Notes under the pieces: model-generated | What the model was told of the DNA's origin: nothing | Seen by the model: the letters and a program-made list of their open reading frames with translations, nothing else | Database searches by the model: none | Made by a program: the position numbers and the translations under genes | Assembly (NCBI GenBank): GCA_003281715.1 | Contig: QCBE01000005.1 | Span: forward strand, 1-64,000 | Direction of reading: 5' to 3' | Length of the DNA stretch: 64,000 bases | Origin: Prochlorococcus sp. AG-347-B23 | GTDB taxonomy: Bacteria; Cyanobacteriota; Cyanobacteriia; PCC-6307; Cyanobiaceae | Shown: positions 47,534 through 58,907 of the stretch, piece after piece | Layout of the letters: each line of letters begins with the position of its first letter | Numbering within the stretch: the stretch's first letter is position 1

Positions 47534-48763
47534 TTGAAATACATTACTGTGCTCGGTTCTACTGGTTCAATTGGGACTCAAACTCTCGAAATAGCTAGTG
47601 AGCAGCCTGATAAGTTTAAAGCCGTAGCTTTTTCGGCAGGAAGAAATATTAATTTATTAACCGAACAAGTTAAAACACATAAACCAGAAGTAGTTGCAAT
47701 TGAGGATGAAAATCTTATAGAAGATTTAAAAGATAATATTAATAACTTAGGGTTGGATAGTGCTCCCTTAGTTTTAGGCGGAAAGGAGGGGATTAATGCT
47801 GTTGCAGCTTGGGATAAGGCAGATACTGTAGTAACAGGGATAGTAGGTTGTGCAGGCTTAATTCCAACAATGTCAGCAATTAATGCTGGGAAAAATATTG
47901 CCCTTGCTAACAAAGAAACTTTAATTGCGGCAGGGCCAATTGTTATTCCTGCATTAAAGAAAAATAATAGTAGGCTTTTACCTGCTGATTCAGAACACTC
48001 TGCTATCTTTCAATGTTTACAAGGATTACCTAATTATAAAAATGCAGATTTTTCAACAGGAGAGATCTCTAAGGGTTTAAAAGCAATACATTTAACAGCT
48101 TCTGGCGGTGCTTTCAGAGATTGGGCAGTTGAGGATTTAAAGCATGTCACAGTAGAAGATGCAACTTCACATCCTAATTGGGATATGGGAAAAAAAATAA
48201 CCGTAGATTCTGCAACTCTTATGAATAAAGGATTAGAAGTTATAGAAGCTCATTATTTATTTGGGACCTCTTACGAAAATATTGAAATAGTTATCCACCC
48301 TCAAAGTATTATTCATTCAATGATTGAGATGGAAGATTCCTCAGTATTAGCTCAATTAGGTTGGCCAGATATGAAACTACCTATTTTGTATGCGATGAGT
48401 TGGCCTGAAAGGTTTAAAACAAATTGGAAAAGATTAAACCTAAGCGAAATTGGGCAATTAACTTTTAAAGAACCTGACGAGTTTAAATATCCATGTATGG
48501 GACTAGCCTATGCCGCAGGAAAATCTTCTGGGACTATGCCTGCAGTCTTAAATGCTGCTAATGAAATGGCTGTTGAACAATTCCTTAAAGAAAAAATTTC
48601 TTTTCAAGAAATTCCAACATTTATAAGTAAAGCTTGTGAATCACATATGAAGAATTTGAATTTAAGTCCCGAATTGGAGGATATTCTTGAAGTAGACAAT
48701 TGGGCCAGACTTTTTGTTGAGCAAGAAATTAAAAAAAGGAAAAAATACGTAAGTATTGGATAA
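47534..48763 (+). CDS. dxr: 1-deoxy-D-xylulose 5-phosphate reductoisomerase
   Basis: [37 protein letters not shown]. Confidence 0.97.
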   Translation: MKYITVLGSTGSIGTQTLEIASEQPDKFKAVAFSAGRNINLLTEQVKTHKPEVVAIEDENLIEDLKDNINNLGLDSAPLVLGGKEGINAVAAWDKADTVVTGIVGCAGLIPTMSAINAGKNIALANKETLIAAGPIVIPALKKNNSRLLPADSEHSAIFQCLQGLPNYKNADFSTGEISKGLKAIHLTASGGAFRDWAVEDLKHVTVEDATSHPNWDMGKKITVDSATLMNKGLEVIEAHYLFGTSYENIEIVIHPQSIIHSMIEMEDSSVLAQLGWPDMKLPILYAMSWPERFKTNWKRLNLSEIGQLTFKEPDEFKYPCMGLAYAAGKSSGTMPAVLNAANEMAVEQFLKEKISFQEIPTFISKACESHMKNLNLSPELEDILEVDNWARLFVEQEIKKRKKYVSIG

Positions 48764-48765
48764 AA

Positions 48766-49110
48766 GTGAATATTAAAAAGCATCTTCTACTATGCGCAAC
48801 ACCCACAAAACAGAAATGCTTTAAAGGCAATGAAGGTCAAAAAACATGGGAATGCCTTAAAAAGACTTTAAAAAAATTTGAGAATGATCCCTCTACAAAA
48901 AACGTTCATATATTAAGGTCAAAAGCTGACTGTTTAAGGATATGTAAGAACGGCCCAATTCTTCTTATTTGGCCTGATGGTATATGGTACGAGAAAGTTT
49001 CTCCAGAAAAAATTTCTGAAATTTTTACCTCACATATTATTAACGGTAAACCAATAGAAAAATGGATTTTCAAAAAAACACCATTTTTAAATAGTCCTAG
49101 ATACTCATAA
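48766..49110 (+). CDS. Thioredoxin-like (2Fe-2S) ferredoxin domain protein
   Basis: LLCATPTKQKC...SKADCLRICKNGPILLIWPDGIWY. Confidence 0.82.
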   Translation: MNIKKHLLLCATPTKQKCFKGNEGQKTWECLKKTLKKFENDPSTKNVHILRSKADCLRICKNGPILLIWPDGIWYEKVSPEKISEIFTSHIINGKPIEKWIFKKTPFLNSPRYS

Positions 49111-50182
49111 ACCAGTTCTTTACGACTTCATCTGACCAGCAGCCATTAATCGAGTGAAAACCATTATGACCTCCTTTTTCGGTTATAAAAATAGTGAATT
49201 TATCAATAGATTCTTTTCTTAAATTAAAAGTATCCTTATATGGAACCCAAGGATCATCCTTGGCATGAATAAAAAGCATTGGAGGTAATTTTTTTATTGA
49301 GTTTTGGATTCTAAATATTGGAGAAGCTTTAATATAATAATCCTCTAAAGAATTAAATCCCCAACTAGGAGCTGTAAATTTCTGATCAAATTCTCGTATA
49401 CTTTTTAAACTTCTAATTTTTATTCTTAATTTCTCGTTATCGAGGAGTTTGCCTTCATCATTAAATCCCTCCCATAACTGATTTTTTAAGCGGTGAAGTA
49501 ACCATTTTTGGTAGATATAATTTCTAGGTTTTTCAATACAGAGACTGCATGAAGATAAATCTAAAGGGGTACTCACGCAGGCAAGACCATCTAAAAGTTT
49601 TTCTCCTTTGTTTTCATCGTAATCTAGGCAGGCATTTAAGAGAATTGTTCCGCCTAAAGATAATCCAACTCCGTAAATTGGAAGATTATGCATCTTAATG
49701 AGATCTTTAAACTCTAAATTAATGAATTTTTTAAAATAATTAATTGCTGAAATAACATCACTGGAGCATCTAGCACAATAATTGCCTTTAGCTAAATATC
49801 TCGCAGATCCAGAACCTCTTAGATTTAATTTAAGAACTCCAAAACCATTATTTGCTAATTTACTAGAGATTCTTCTTAAACCAAACCGTTTAGTTGAGCC
49901 CCCTAAACCATGTGTAACGATTACAAAACCCCTAATTAAGTCTAAGTTTTCAGGTAATTCTAAAAACCCTAAAAGATAATCAAATTCAAATTTTTTAGAA
50001 AGAATTTTATTAATCGGAAAGAATATTTTTTTATTTTTTTTTGATTTACCAAAATCAATAACAAAAGTATCTCTCAAAGTTTGTAAGTCGCCACCTATCC
50101 AAGGCAAAACTTCTCGAAATGGCTTATTTTTTATGTAATCTGAAAAACTAAAAGATATACTATTATTTCTCCCCAACTCCAA
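49097..50182 (-). CDS. YheT-type alpha/beta hydrolase
   Basis: GFVIVTHGLGGSTKRFGLRRISSKLANNGFGVLKLNLRGSG; GVGLSLGGTILLN; HAKDDPWVP. Confidence 0.85.
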   Translation of the reverse strand: MELGRNNSISFSFSDYIKNKPFREVLPWIGGDLQTLRDTFVIDFGKSKKNKKIFFPINKILSKKFEFDYLLGFLELPENLDLIRGFVIVTHGLGGSTKRFGLRRISSKLANNGFGVLKLNLRGSGSARYLAKGNYCARCSSDVISAINYFKKFINLEFKDLIKMHNLPIYGVGLSLGGTILLNACLDYDENKGEKLLDGLACVSTPLDLSSCSLCIEKPRNYIYQKWLLHRLKNQLWEGFNDEGKLLDNEKLRIKIRSLKSIREFDQKFTAPSWGFNSLEDYYIKASPIFRIQNSIKKLPPMLFIHAKDDPWVPYKDTFNLRKESIDKFTIFITEKGGHNGFHSINGCWSDEVVKNWFMSI

Positions 50183-51602
50183 GATCCTTTAATTCTCCAA
50201 TCAAATCATTCAGTACCTTTTTTGCATCACCAAAGACCATTGATGTATTTGGCAGATCAAATAAATCATTCTTTATTCCGGAGTAACCTGCACTCATACC
50301 TCGTTTAATTACAAATACCGTTCTTGCTTCCTGCACATCAAGAACTGGCATGCCATATAAAGGAGAAGAGCTATCATTTTTAGCTTGAGGATTAACCACA
50401 TCATTCGCTCCTAAAACTAAAACAACATCCGTTGCTGGAAAATCAGGATTTACAACATCCATCTCTTTAAGTTGTTCGTAGGGAACATCTGCTTCTGCTA
50501 AAAGTACATTCATATGTCCAGGCATCCTACCTGCTACAGGATGAATTGCGTAAACAACTTCAATACCATTTTGCTCTAGTTTTTTTGTCACTTCCCTTAA
50601 AGTATGTTGAGCTTGAGCTACTGCCAGACCATATCCAGGAACAATAATTACCTTGTTGGCTGCTTCTAACGTCAATGCGCATTCTTCGACACTGCAAGAA
50701 GTTATATTTGTATATTCTCCTGAACCAGAAGAGGCTGTACTTTGTGCCGATAAAGATCCTCCAAAAAGAACTGAGACCAATGATCTATTCATCCCCTTGC
50801 ACATTACTTGAGTAAGTATTAGACCTGCCGCTCCAACCATTGCGCCTGCTACTATCAAAAGCTGACTATCTACAACGAAACCTGCTGCTGCTGCTGCAAT
50901 CCCTGAATAGCTATTTAATAAAGATATTACGACTGGCATATCAGCTCCACCAATTGGCAAAGTAACTCCAATACCTAACAAAGAAGAAACTATAACTAAA
51001 AGCCAAATAGAACTTGTATTGCCATTTATCAAATCAAAAAAGGCTACCAAGGAAGCAACTGCAAAAACAATATTTACAAAATGTCTAACTTTGCTCTGAG
51101 TCCATCCTGGAGTTGACAACCAACCCTGTAACTTTGCCATCGCCACAATTGAACCTGTGAAAGTTATGGCACCAACAAATATAGAAACAGATATTGAAAC
51201 TTCGTTAATAAGTGACTTAAAAAAATCAAAATTTTGTTGGCCGCCAGATATAGGAAAAATAGCTACTCCTAAGGCCACTAAAAGTGATGACATTCCTCCA
51301 CAACCATTGAACAATGCCACTGTTTCAGGCATGGAGGTCATAGGTACTTTTTTTGCAAGTATTGCTCCGAATAAACTACCTATTATTGATCCAATTATTA
51401 TCCAAATCCAAGACTGACTAGCAATGCCAGAAGTGCCTAAATAATAAGAAAGTAATCCTACTACTGATAGCAACATTGCAAATGCAGCTAATCTATTGGC
51501 ATCCCTTGCAGACTTTACTTTTGACAAACCTTTTATTCCCAAAGCCAGTAAAAGTACTGCTAAAAGGTCAATAACGAATTTAATGATTACAGGTAGATTC
51601 AT
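50163..51602 (-). CDS. pntB: NAD(P) transhydrogenase subunit beta
   Basis: GGADMPVVISLLNSYSG; VIIVPGYGLAVAQAQH; GRMPGHMNVLLAEA. Confidence 0.95.
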   Translation of the reverse strand: MNLPVIIKFVIDLLAVLLLALGIKGLSKVKSARDANRLAAFAMLLSVVGLLSYYLGTSGIASQSWIWIIIGSIIGSLFGAILAKKVPMTSMPETVALFNGCGGMSSLLVALGVAIFPISGGQQNFDFFKSLINEVSISVSIFVGAITFTGSIVAMAKLQGWLSTPGWTQSKVRHFVNIVFAVASLVAFFDLINGNTSSIWLLVIVSSLLGIGVTLPIGGADMPVVISLLNSYSGIAAAAAGFVVDSQLLIVAGAMVGAAGLILTQVMCKGMNRSLVSVLFGGSLSAQSTASSGSGEYTNITSCSVEECALTLEAANKVIIVPGYGLAVAQAQHTLREVTKKLEQNGIEVVYAIHPVAGRMPGHMNVLLAEADVPYEQLKEMDVVNPDFPATDVVLVLGANDVVNPQAKNDSSSPLYGMPVLDVQEARTVFVIKRGMSAGYSGIKNDLFDLPNTSMVFGDAKKVLNDLIGELKDLGVGEK

Positions 51603-51610
51603 GTTAAAAA

Positions 51611-51904
51611 TTACTTCTTATTTGATGGTTTACGACTAAACATCGCGAGCATTCGATCAGTTACAAAGAAACCGCCTACAACGTTGAAAAGAGCAAATCC
51701 AAGAGAAACTGAACCAATTATTAAAAGTGGTATGTTACCTTCTGCTTTTACAATTAAAGTCAAGGCTGCAAGCATTGTTATCCCTGAAATTGCATTTGCT
51801 CCACTCATCAGAGGTGTGTGAAGAGTAGGAGGAACTTTTCCAATTAACTCGAGGCCTAATAAACTACCAAGTAAAAGAACCCAGAGAAGGCTTATAAAAG
51901 ACAT
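51611..51904 (-). CDS. pntA2: NAD(P) transhydrogenase alpha subunit, membrane part
   Basis: LLGLELIGKVPPTLHTPLMSGANAISGI; FFVTDRMLAMF. Confidence 0.92.
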   Translation of the reverse strand: MSFISLLWVLLLGSLLGLELIGKVPPTLHTPLMSGANAISGITMLAALTLIVKAEGNIPLLIIGSVSLGFALFNVVGGFFVTDRMLAMFSRKPSNKK

Positions 51905-51916
51905 AATTTTAAAACC

Positions 51917-53068
51917 TCAATTTTCGAAAACTTTATTTTGAAGAACAACTCCTTCATCGCTTAATAAACATCCAGAAATGAGTTCATCCTCTTTATCTAA
52001 TTTAATTACACCATCTTTTATAAATGGTGTAATCAAAGATGTTAAGTTCTTAGCATAAAGTGAACTTGCATCATAAGGAACTGAAGAGGGTAATTCGCCA
52101 GCTCCTATAAGTTTTACCCCACATTTAATAGTAGTTTCATTTGATTTTGTTCCTTCGCAGTTCCCTCCCTGAGAAACTGCTAAATCAATAACTACTGCAC
52201 CAGGCCTCATTTTTTCAATCATGGGAGAGTCTATTAAAACAGGGGCCTTTTTACCTAGAACTTGCGCAGTACATATAGCAACATCAGCTTCAGATAAATA
52301 TTTAGTTAAAGTTGCCTTCTGTTTTGAGAGGAATTCGGGTGTTACAGCTTTTGCATAACCTCCTGCCTCTCCAGGTTTTTCCTCAACTTCAGGAAGTTCT
52401 ATAAATCTTGCTCCCAAGGACTCTACTTGTTCTTTAACTGCAGGTCTAATATCAGATACAAATACTATTGCACCAAGTCTTTTTGCTGTCGCAACTGCCT
52501 GTAATCCTGCAACTCCTCCACCAAGAACGACTACTTTGGCAGGTTGGACTGTCCCTGCTGCAGTCATAAGCATTGGGAAATATCTATCTAACTCACTTGC
52601 CGCCAAAAGAACTGCTTTATATCCAGCAATATTGGCCTGTGAAGAGAGAACATCAGAAGATTGAGCTCTACTAATCCTCGGAAGCAACTCTAGTGATAAA
52701 GCTGAAATCCTATTACTATTTATAATCCTAAGAAGCTCCTTATTACCATATGGGTTTAGAAGACCAAGAAGAATAGCGCCTTTCTTTAATTTAATTAAAT
52801 TATCCTGTGATGGAGTTTGAACGCAAAATATTAAGTCAGCTTCACTCCAAATTTTTTGATCTAAGTTATTTAGTATTGTTCCGCCCGATTCTTCATATGA
52901 TAAGTCACTAAATCCTGATAATTTTCCTGCTGAACTTTCAATGTAAACGTCACATCCAAGGCTTTTTAATTTCTTTACCGCTTCTGGTGTAGCTGAAACT
53001 CTCCTTTCACCAGAGTTTGTTTCGGAAGGAATAAGTATCTTTGTCAATTTATTTATTTTTTTTAACAT
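51917..53068 (-). CDS. pntA: NAD(P) transhydrogenase alpha subunit, NAD-binding part
   Basis: ERRVSATPEAVKKLKSLG; RISRAQSSDVLSSQANIAGYKAV; VVLGGGVAGLQA. Confidence 0.95.
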   Translation of the reverse strand: MLKKINKLTKILIPSETNSGERRVSATPEAVKKLKSLGCDVYIESSAGKLSGFSDLSYEESGGTILNNLDQKIWSEADLIFCVQTPSQDNLIKLKKGAILLGLLNPYGNKELLRIINSNRISALSLELLPRISRAQSSDVLSSQANIAGYKAVLLAASELDRYFPMLMTAAGTVQPAKVVVLGGGVAGLQAVATAKRLGAIVFVSDIRPAVKEQVESLGARFIELPEVEEKPGEAGGYAKAVTPEFLSKQKATLTKYLSEADVAICTAQVLGKKAPVLIDSPMIEKMRPGAVVIDLAVSQGGNCEGTKSNETTIKCGVKLIGAGELPSSVPYDASSLYAKNLTSLITPFIKDGVIKLDKEDELISGCLLSDEGVVLQNKVFEN

Positions 53069-53175
53069 ACTAAATATAAATTGAAGAAAGTCAAAAGTCT
53101 TGGATTTTTGTTAAAAATATATTTTCTTTTCTATAAAAAATAGCTATCTAGAATATATAGGTACTAAATAATCCA

Positions 53176-53754
53176 ATGAGTATAAAAGCAATCGAATGTC
53201 CAGATGGAGTATGTCACAGTCATCATGGTGGTCATGCTGTTCCAAGGCAAGCTATGCAGAAAAATCTAGAAAAGCATGGTAAAGACTGGTGCGAGAAATT
53301 AGCAGAGAGAATTTATGAAATGTCAGTTGATACTTATTCACAGACAGTCATGCCTAGTCTCCACTCGGCAGGTTGGCAAAGAAGACATTTAGATTGGGAA
53401 TTTAAGCTGTCAGAAAATGATTCTGAACCTGATGAAGCTCTTGTTGAAGGAATTATTAATGCCACAGAAAGCTTCCTCAGAAGTAGTGAGGTGCATCGAT
53501 TATTTATTCAGGAATTAGTCCATGGAACATTTGAGGAGGCAAATGACAAAAAAATAATTTCTAAAGCAATAAAATCTATTATTGAAGAAGAAATTGTTAG
53601 TTCACTAAGAGAAAAGAAAGAAACTCTTTTAAAGAAAATATCCGCAAAATTAATATCCGAAGAAAAAGTTAGTGAGGAACTTGCAATAAATTCAGCTAAA
53701 GAGGGTTTTGAAGAAGTTGAAAGACTACTCGCGAATCATAGTGAGGCCGTTTAA
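53176..53754 (+). CDS. Conserved cyanobacterial hypothetical protein
   Basis: ORF. Confidence 0.7.
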   Translation: MSIKAIECPDGVCHSHHGGHAVPRQAMQKNLEKHGKDWCEKLAERIYEMSVDTYSQTVMPSLHSAGWQRRHLDWEFKLSENDSEPDEALVEGIINATESFLRSSEVHRLFIQELVHGTFEEANDKKIISKAIKSIIEEEIVSSLREKKETLLKKISAKLISEEKVSEELAINSAKEGFEEVERLLANHSEAV

Positions 53755-53875
53755 CTATATTTCTTTATATTTTCTTTATATTTTCTTCAAAAATTGGATC
53801 AAATATAAACTAAAGATTAAATTATTGTTTGGAAGTACAAAGTTGTAACTTATTAGACAATATATCTGTTCTCTG

Positions 53876-54133
53876 ATGTGTTTATCTATATACAACTTAC
53901 AACTTTCAATGGACAATTTCATTAGAAAAAGGATCGACATTGCTTCCTGTTGGGCTAATAACAGAATTTCTGCAATGGATACTCTAGAAAGATATGAAGA
54001 CAGTTATGCAATTGCAGAAGAATTTAGAGAATGGATATTACATATTGGAGAAAAGAACGAAAATTTAAAAGATTCTGTTTTAAATTTCCCAAAGGAACTA
54101 AAAAAATCATTAGATCAAAAAGTCAACGATTAA
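53876..54133 (+). CDS. Hypothetical protein
   Basis: ORF. Confidence 0.55.
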   Translation: MCLSIYNLQLSMDNFIRKRIDIASCWANNRISAMDTLERYEDSYAIAEEFREWILHIGEKNENLKDSVLNFPKELKKSLDQKVND

Positions 54134-54213
54134 AACAATAAATAGAACAAATAAAATCCGCCCTACATTATTTGGGTTTGTTTATTATTATTAAAAGTGA
54201 AGTTCGCAAATAA

Positions 54214-55590
54214 ATGGAAAATAAAGAAAAAAATTCTAATGTAGAAAATGTTGTAATTATCGGTTCAGGTCCTGCAGGTTATACGGCTGCAATTTATGCG
54301 GCAAGAGCAAATCTTCAACCATTGCTCGTAACAGGATTTAATTCTGGTGGAATACCTGGCGGGCAATTAATGACTACAACATTTGTTGAAAATTATCCAG
54401 GTTTCCCAGATGGAGTACTAGGTCCTGAATTGATGGATCTAATGAAGGCTCAAGCCGAAAGATGGGGCACTAATTTATACGAAAGTGATGTAGTCTCCAT
54501 TAATATCAATTCACATCCTTTTGAATTAAAAACTTTAGAAGGGACTATAAAATCTAACTCAATTATTATTGCAACTGGAGCAAGTGCAAATAGATTAGGG
54601 GTGATAAATGAAGATAAATTCTGGAGTAAAGGAATAAGTGCTTGTGCAATATGTGATGGAGCCACCCCACAATTTAGAGATGAAGAATTAGCTGTAATTG
54701 GAGGGGGCGACTCTGCATGTGAAGAGGCAGCATATCTCACAAAGTATGGAAGCAAAGTGCATTTAATTGTTCGATCAGAAAAATTAAGGGCTAGCGCAGC
54801 AATGGTTGATAGAGTAAAAGCCAATCCAAAGATAGAAATTCATTGGAACACAAAAGTTGATAAAGCAGATGGTTCTGAATGGCTTGAGAGAATAGAAACT
54901 ATTCACTCACAACAAGGTAAAGGGGAAATCAATATAAAAGGTCTTTTTTACGCGATAGGGCACACACCAAATACGAAGTTCTTAGGCAATAAAATTGATT
55001 TAGATAATAAAGGCTATATTGCTTGCAAATCAGGAAGGCCAGAAACATCTATTGAAGGCATCTTCGCAGCAGGTGATGTTGTTGATTCTGAGTGGAGACA
55101 AGGAGTTACCGCTGCAGGAACTGGATGCATGGCAGCATTAGCTACCGAAAGATGGTTAGCCGAGAAAAACTTAGCAAAAACTATTGTCAGGGAAACTCCC
55201 GAACCAGAAAAAAAACTTAATACATCAGATTTTAATGAAGAAGAAGTTAATGAAGATACTTTCGATTCAAATTCTGAATGGCAAAAAGGCAGTTATGCAT
55301 TGAGGAAACTTTATCACGAGAGCAAAAAACCTATCTTAGTAATTTTTAGTTCCCCTAGCTGCGGCCCATGTCATGTTTTAAAACCTCAGTTAAAAAGAAT
55401 AATTAAAGAACTTGATGGTGCAGTTCTTGGCGTTGAAATAGATATTGATAAAGATCAAGATATTGCAAAACAAGCTGGTATTAATGGCACACCAACAGTT
55501 CAACTTTTTAAAGAAAAATTATTAAAAAAACAATGGCAAGGTGTTAAACAAAGAAGTGAGTTTAAAGAAGCTATAAAAAATATTATCTAA
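54214..55590 (+). CDS. Thioredoxin reductase-thioredoxin fusion (NTRC-type)
   Basis: GSGPAGYTAAIYAARA; CAICDG; C-terminal thioredoxin motif SPSCGPCHVL. Confidence 0.95.
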   Translation: MENKEKNSNVENVVIIGSGPAGYTAAIYAARANLQPLLVTGFNSGGIPGGQLMTTTFVENYPGFPDGVLGPELMDLMKAQAERWGTNLYESDVVSININSHPFELKTLEGTIKSNSIIIATGASANRLGVINEDKFWSKGISACAICDGATPQFRDEELAVIGGGDSACEEAAYLTKYGSKVHLIVRSEKLRASAAMVDRVKANPKIEIHWNTKVDKADGSEWLERIETIHSQQGKGEINIKGLFYAIGHTPNTKFLGNKIDLDNKGYIACKSGRPETSIEGIFAAGDVVDSEWRQGVTAAGTGCMAALATERWLAEKNLAKTIVRETPEPEKKLNTSDFNEEEVNEDTFDSNSEWQKGSYALRKLYHESKKPILVIFSSPSCGPCHVLKPQLKRIIKELDGAVLGVEIDIDKDQDIAKQAGINGTPTVQLFKEKLLKKQWQGVKQRSEFKEAIKNII

Positions 55591-55599
55591 AGTAACTTT

Positions 55600-55866
55600 T
55601 TATTTATTATTTCTCTTTGGATTATTTTTATTAGTAGTAGGTTTAGCACCACCTGCATTCCTCTCTCGATAAGTTATCCTCCCTCTAGAAAGATCATAAG
55701 GACTTATTTCAACTAACACTTTGTCTCCAGCTAATAATTTAATTCTAAATTTAGTCAATTTACCTGCAGCTCTACATAAACATTGATGTCCTTCAGGTTG
55801 TTCTAAGGTAACCAAATAAAATCCATTCCCCTGCTCTTTTTCTATTACACCTGAAGTTTCAATCAT
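55600..55866 (-). CDS. infA: Translation initiation factor IF-1-like protein
   Basis: GVIEKEQGNGFYLVTLE...AAGKLTKFRIKLLAGDKVLVEISPYDLSRGRITYR. Confidence 0.88.
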   Translation of the reverse strand: MIETSGVIEKEQGNGFYLVTLEQPEGHQCLCRAAGKLTKFRIKLLAGDKVLVEISPYDLSRGRITYRERNAGGAKPTTNKNNPKRNNK

Positions 55867-55956
55867 TAATTAATCTTTTACTAAGTACATATTATCAGAA
55901 AAAGATTGGTCAAAATGAATTAAAAAAATTACATACTTAAAAATGTGAAATTCAAT

Positions 55957-56169
55957 TCAAATTGAAAATTTAATTTCATTAATAATTTGAAGTTGACCAT
56001 AGTAAAAATTTGCTTTCGCAATTTTTTCAGAATCATCTAATTGATCAAAAAAAACAAACCCAAGGCTTTCCCACAATGAAGATCCACAAACATTATTCAA
56101 TTCATTTTTTGCTTCTTTTGCAAAATTATCTAGCTTTCGTTCAAGATTTTTAGATTTAGAAACAGACAT
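55957..56169 (-). CDS. Hypothetical protein
   Basis: ORF. Confidence 0.55.
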   Translation of the reverse strand: MSVSKSKNLERKLDNFAKEAKNELNNVCGSSLWESLGFVFFDQLDDSEKIAKANFYYGQLQIINEIKFSI

Positions 56170-56225
56170 AATCGATAATAATTATATATAGTACAAATAT
56201 ACTATATAAGTCTAGGAATGCAATA

Positions 56226-57188
56226 TTAAAAAGGTAATCTCTTTTTTTCTTCAATATTAAGATCTGCTTCCATTTCCCTTAATCTTTTAAGTATTTGTTG
56301 GTAGTACTCCTTTATATAACTCTCTAGTGAGGTCATATCTTCTTTTTTAAGTTCCAATATTTCGTAAGTTTTGCTCATGTCAGCATCTAATGATTCACCA
56401 CTACTAGTTACTTCAGCAAAAGCCAATCGCTCAGCAACATTAAGAGAATCTTGGAAAAAGGATACTACTTTTTGAGTGACACTAATAAGGAAGGGAGAAA
56501 CTCTAAAAATTTTCGCCTTTTTTTCACTAAATTTTTCACATAAAGATATAACTTCGTTTGAATCCCATGCTTTGGGACCTACTAATGGCAAAGATGTTCT
56601 AAAAGTTTTTGGATTGTTAACTGCAGCTATAACAACTTTCGCCATATCTTGAGTATTCATATAAGCAATTTTAGTTGGAGTTCCACTCATCCATACTGCT
56701 TGACTATCCAAAATTGGGATAGCGAATTGACCAATAACTCCTTGCATAAAAGCTGCGCATTTGAAGATTGTATAGTCTAAAGCAGATTTCTCAAGAAGTT
56801 TTTCAGTGCAAAATTTAATATCCATCAAAGGGACATTTCTAAACTTTTCTGTTAAAAGGATAGAAAGGAATATAACCCTTTTCACATTTAAAGATTCACA
56901 AGCATTGAATAAGTTAAGTTTCCCATCCCAATCAATTTCATAAATACTTTTAGGATCATCTGGCCTGCTAGTCGCAGCATCAATAACTACTTCAATATCT
57001 TGCAATGCATATTCAATATCAGAAGAATTTAATAAATTTCCTTTGGTTAGTTCACATCCCCACTCTTGTAGAAAGGAAGCTTTTCTTGGGTTTCTGACAA
57101 AGCATCTTACTTCATGTCCATCTTCTATAGCTTGCTTTGCTATTTGTCTACCAAGTGTCCCTGTTGCTCCTACTAAAAGAATCTTCAT
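56226..57188 (-). CDS. ycf39: Ycf39-like NAD(P)-binding atypical SDR protein
   Basis: MKILLVGATGTLGRQIAKQAIEDGHEVRCFVRNPRKA. Confidence 0.9.
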   Translation of the reverse strand: MKILLVGATGTLGRQIAKQAIEDGHEVRCFVRNPRKASFLQEWGCELTKGNLLNSSDIEYALQDIEVVIDAATSRPDDPKSIYEIDWDGKLNLFNACESLNVKRVIFLSILLTEKFRNVPLMDIKFCTEKLLEKSALDYTIFKCAAFMQGVIGQFAIPILDSQAVWMSGTPTKIAYMNTQDMAKVVIAAVNNPKTFRTSLPLVGPKAWDSNEVISLCEKFSEKKAKIFRVSPFLISVTQKVVSFFQDSLNVAERLAFAEVTSSGESLDADMSKTYEILELKKEDMTSLESYIKEYYQQILKRLREMEADLNIEEKKRLPF

Positions 57189-57245
57189 ATTTAAGATTTA
57201 CTTGACTTGTAGACCATAACTCAAATTGTGATGTATTCGTGAGAA

Positions 57246-57344
57246 TCAATCTCCCTGAAATTTTAATAGCAAAGCACCACCAACCAATCCTATTGGTATC
57301 AGAATCCAAAAAACTGCTGCAATACTAAAAATTTCTTTAGCCAT
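57246..57344 (-). CDS. petM: Cytochrome b6f subunit PetM
   Basis: Own translation [32 protein letters not shown]. Confidence 0.93.
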
Positions 57345-57419
57345 AGTAAAATTTAATCATTATTATAATTTACATTCAATATACATTTATTTGTTAAAAA
57401 AGTAGATAATGCAAATATC

Positions 57420-58379
57420 TTGAAAATTTTTGAGTATATGAATAATAATTTCAAAGAAAATATAAACTTTCCTAATTACTGGATTTGGAATGGTTTTAAA
57501 ATTTGTTGGAGTGTTGCAGGCGAAGATAATAAAGTTCCAATTATCTTTCTCCATGGATTTGGCGCTAGTCGAAAACATTGGAGAAATAATTTAGAATATT
57601 TTGCGAAAAGGAATTACGCCTCATATTCTTTAGATTTGATTGGATTTGGAGATTCAGATCAACCTGGGATTAGACAAATTGGAAAACTAGATAATGAGAT
57701 TTGGTCTAATCAAGTGAGAGACTTTATTGCACAGGTGATAAGACCAAAGAATTCTGGGAAAGTAATTCTTATTGGCAATTCCCTTGGATCACTAGTTGCA
57801 TTAACATGTGCTGTTTCATTAGAGGATCAGATTGCAAAAGTTATTGCATCCCCGCTGCCAGATCAAATTCAAGAAAATAAAAAGTCGAAAACAAAAAAAT
57901 CATCATTTAAGAAATTTCAAGATAAATCCATAAGAATATTTTTTATGTTTTTTCCTTTGGAGATTATTTTATTTTTAATAACCAAATTAGGTGTTATAAA
58001 ACTGGGACTAAATTCTGCCTATTTCAAAAAAGATAATATTGATCGCGAATTAATAGATTTGGTAACAAAACCAGTCCTAAGGAGAACTTCAGCTAGATCA
58101 TTAAGAGCAATGTGTATTGGAATGTCTTCAAGAGATGAAAAATTTCAAGCTTCTTACCTTTTGAGAAAACTTAGCGCCTCAAAAAAAGTTCCTTTTTTAT
58201 TGATTTGGGGAGAAAAAGATAATTTCATACCTTTGTTTGTTGGTAAAAAGATTGCAAATTTCCATAGATGGGTAAAATTAAAAATAGTATCCAATTCAGG
58301 GCATTGTATCCATGATGAAGACCCTTCAGTATTCAATAGAATTTCTTATGAATGGATTAGAGATTTAAAAACCTTATAA
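57420..58379 (+). CDS. Alpha/beta hydrolase
   Basis: IIFLHGFGASRKHWRNNL; LIGNSLGSLVAL; SNSGHCIHDEDP. Confidence 0.85.
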   Translation: MKIFEYMNNNFKENINFPNYWIWNGFKICWSVAGEDNKVPIIFLHGFGASRKHWRNNLEYFAKRNYASYSLDLIGFGDSDQPGIRQIGKLDNEIWSNQVRDFIAQVIRPKNSGKVILIGNSLGSLVALTCAVSLEDQIAKVIASPLPDQIQENKKSKTKKSSFKKFQDKSIRIFFMFFPLEIILFLITKLGVIKLGLNSAYFKKDNIDRELIDLVTKPVLRRTSARSLRAMCIGMSSRDEKFQASYLLRKLSASKKVPFLLIWGEKDNFIPLFVGKKIANFHRWVKLKIVSNSGHCIHDEDPSVFNRISYEWIRDLKTL

Positions 58380-58382
58380 AAT

Positions 58383-58907
58383 ATGAAACATACATTATCA
58401 GTTCTTGTAGAAGATGAATCTGGAGCCTTGAGTAGAATCTCAGGTCTCTTTGCTAGAAGGGGATTCAACATAGATAGTCTTGCAGTGGGACCTGCAGAAT
58501 CTAAAGGTATTTCGAGGTTAACAATGGTTGTTGAAGGTGACGATGAAACTCTTCAACAAATGACAAAGCAACTCAATAAGTTATTTAACGTATTGGGAGT
58601 TGTAGATTTCACCAATCTCGCAGCCGTTGAAAGGGAATTGATGTTACTAAAAGTTTCATCGAAGGAAGATACCAGAAGTAATATCCTTGATATAGTTCAG
58701 ATATTCCGTGCAAAAGTTGTTGACGTTTCAGATATAGCCTTAACACTCGAAGTGGTTGGAGATCCAGGGAAATTAGTTGCTTTAGAGAAATTACTAGAGC
58801 CTTACGGCATCCTTGAGATCGCAAGAACTGGCAAGGTGGCACTTAAACGCTCTTCAGGAGTTAATACAGAAATGTTAAAAATCAATAAATATTCTTTAGA
58901 AATCTAA
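58383..58907 (+). CDS. ilvH: Acetolactate synthase small subunit
   Basis: [37 protein letters not shown]. Confidence 0.95.
   Translation: MKHTLSVLVEDESGALSRISGLFARRGFNIDSLAVGPAESKGISRLTMVVEGDDETLQQMTKQLNKLFNVLGVVDFTNLAAVERELMLLKVSSKEDTRSNILDIVQIFRAKVVDVSDIALTLEVVGDPGKLVALEKLLEPYGILEIARTGKVALKRSSGVNTEMLKINKYSLEI

Noticed and set aside
54214-55590. Thioredoxin reductase-thioredoxin fusion as a novel system
   Set aside because: NTRC-type fusions are established in cyanobacteria and plants.
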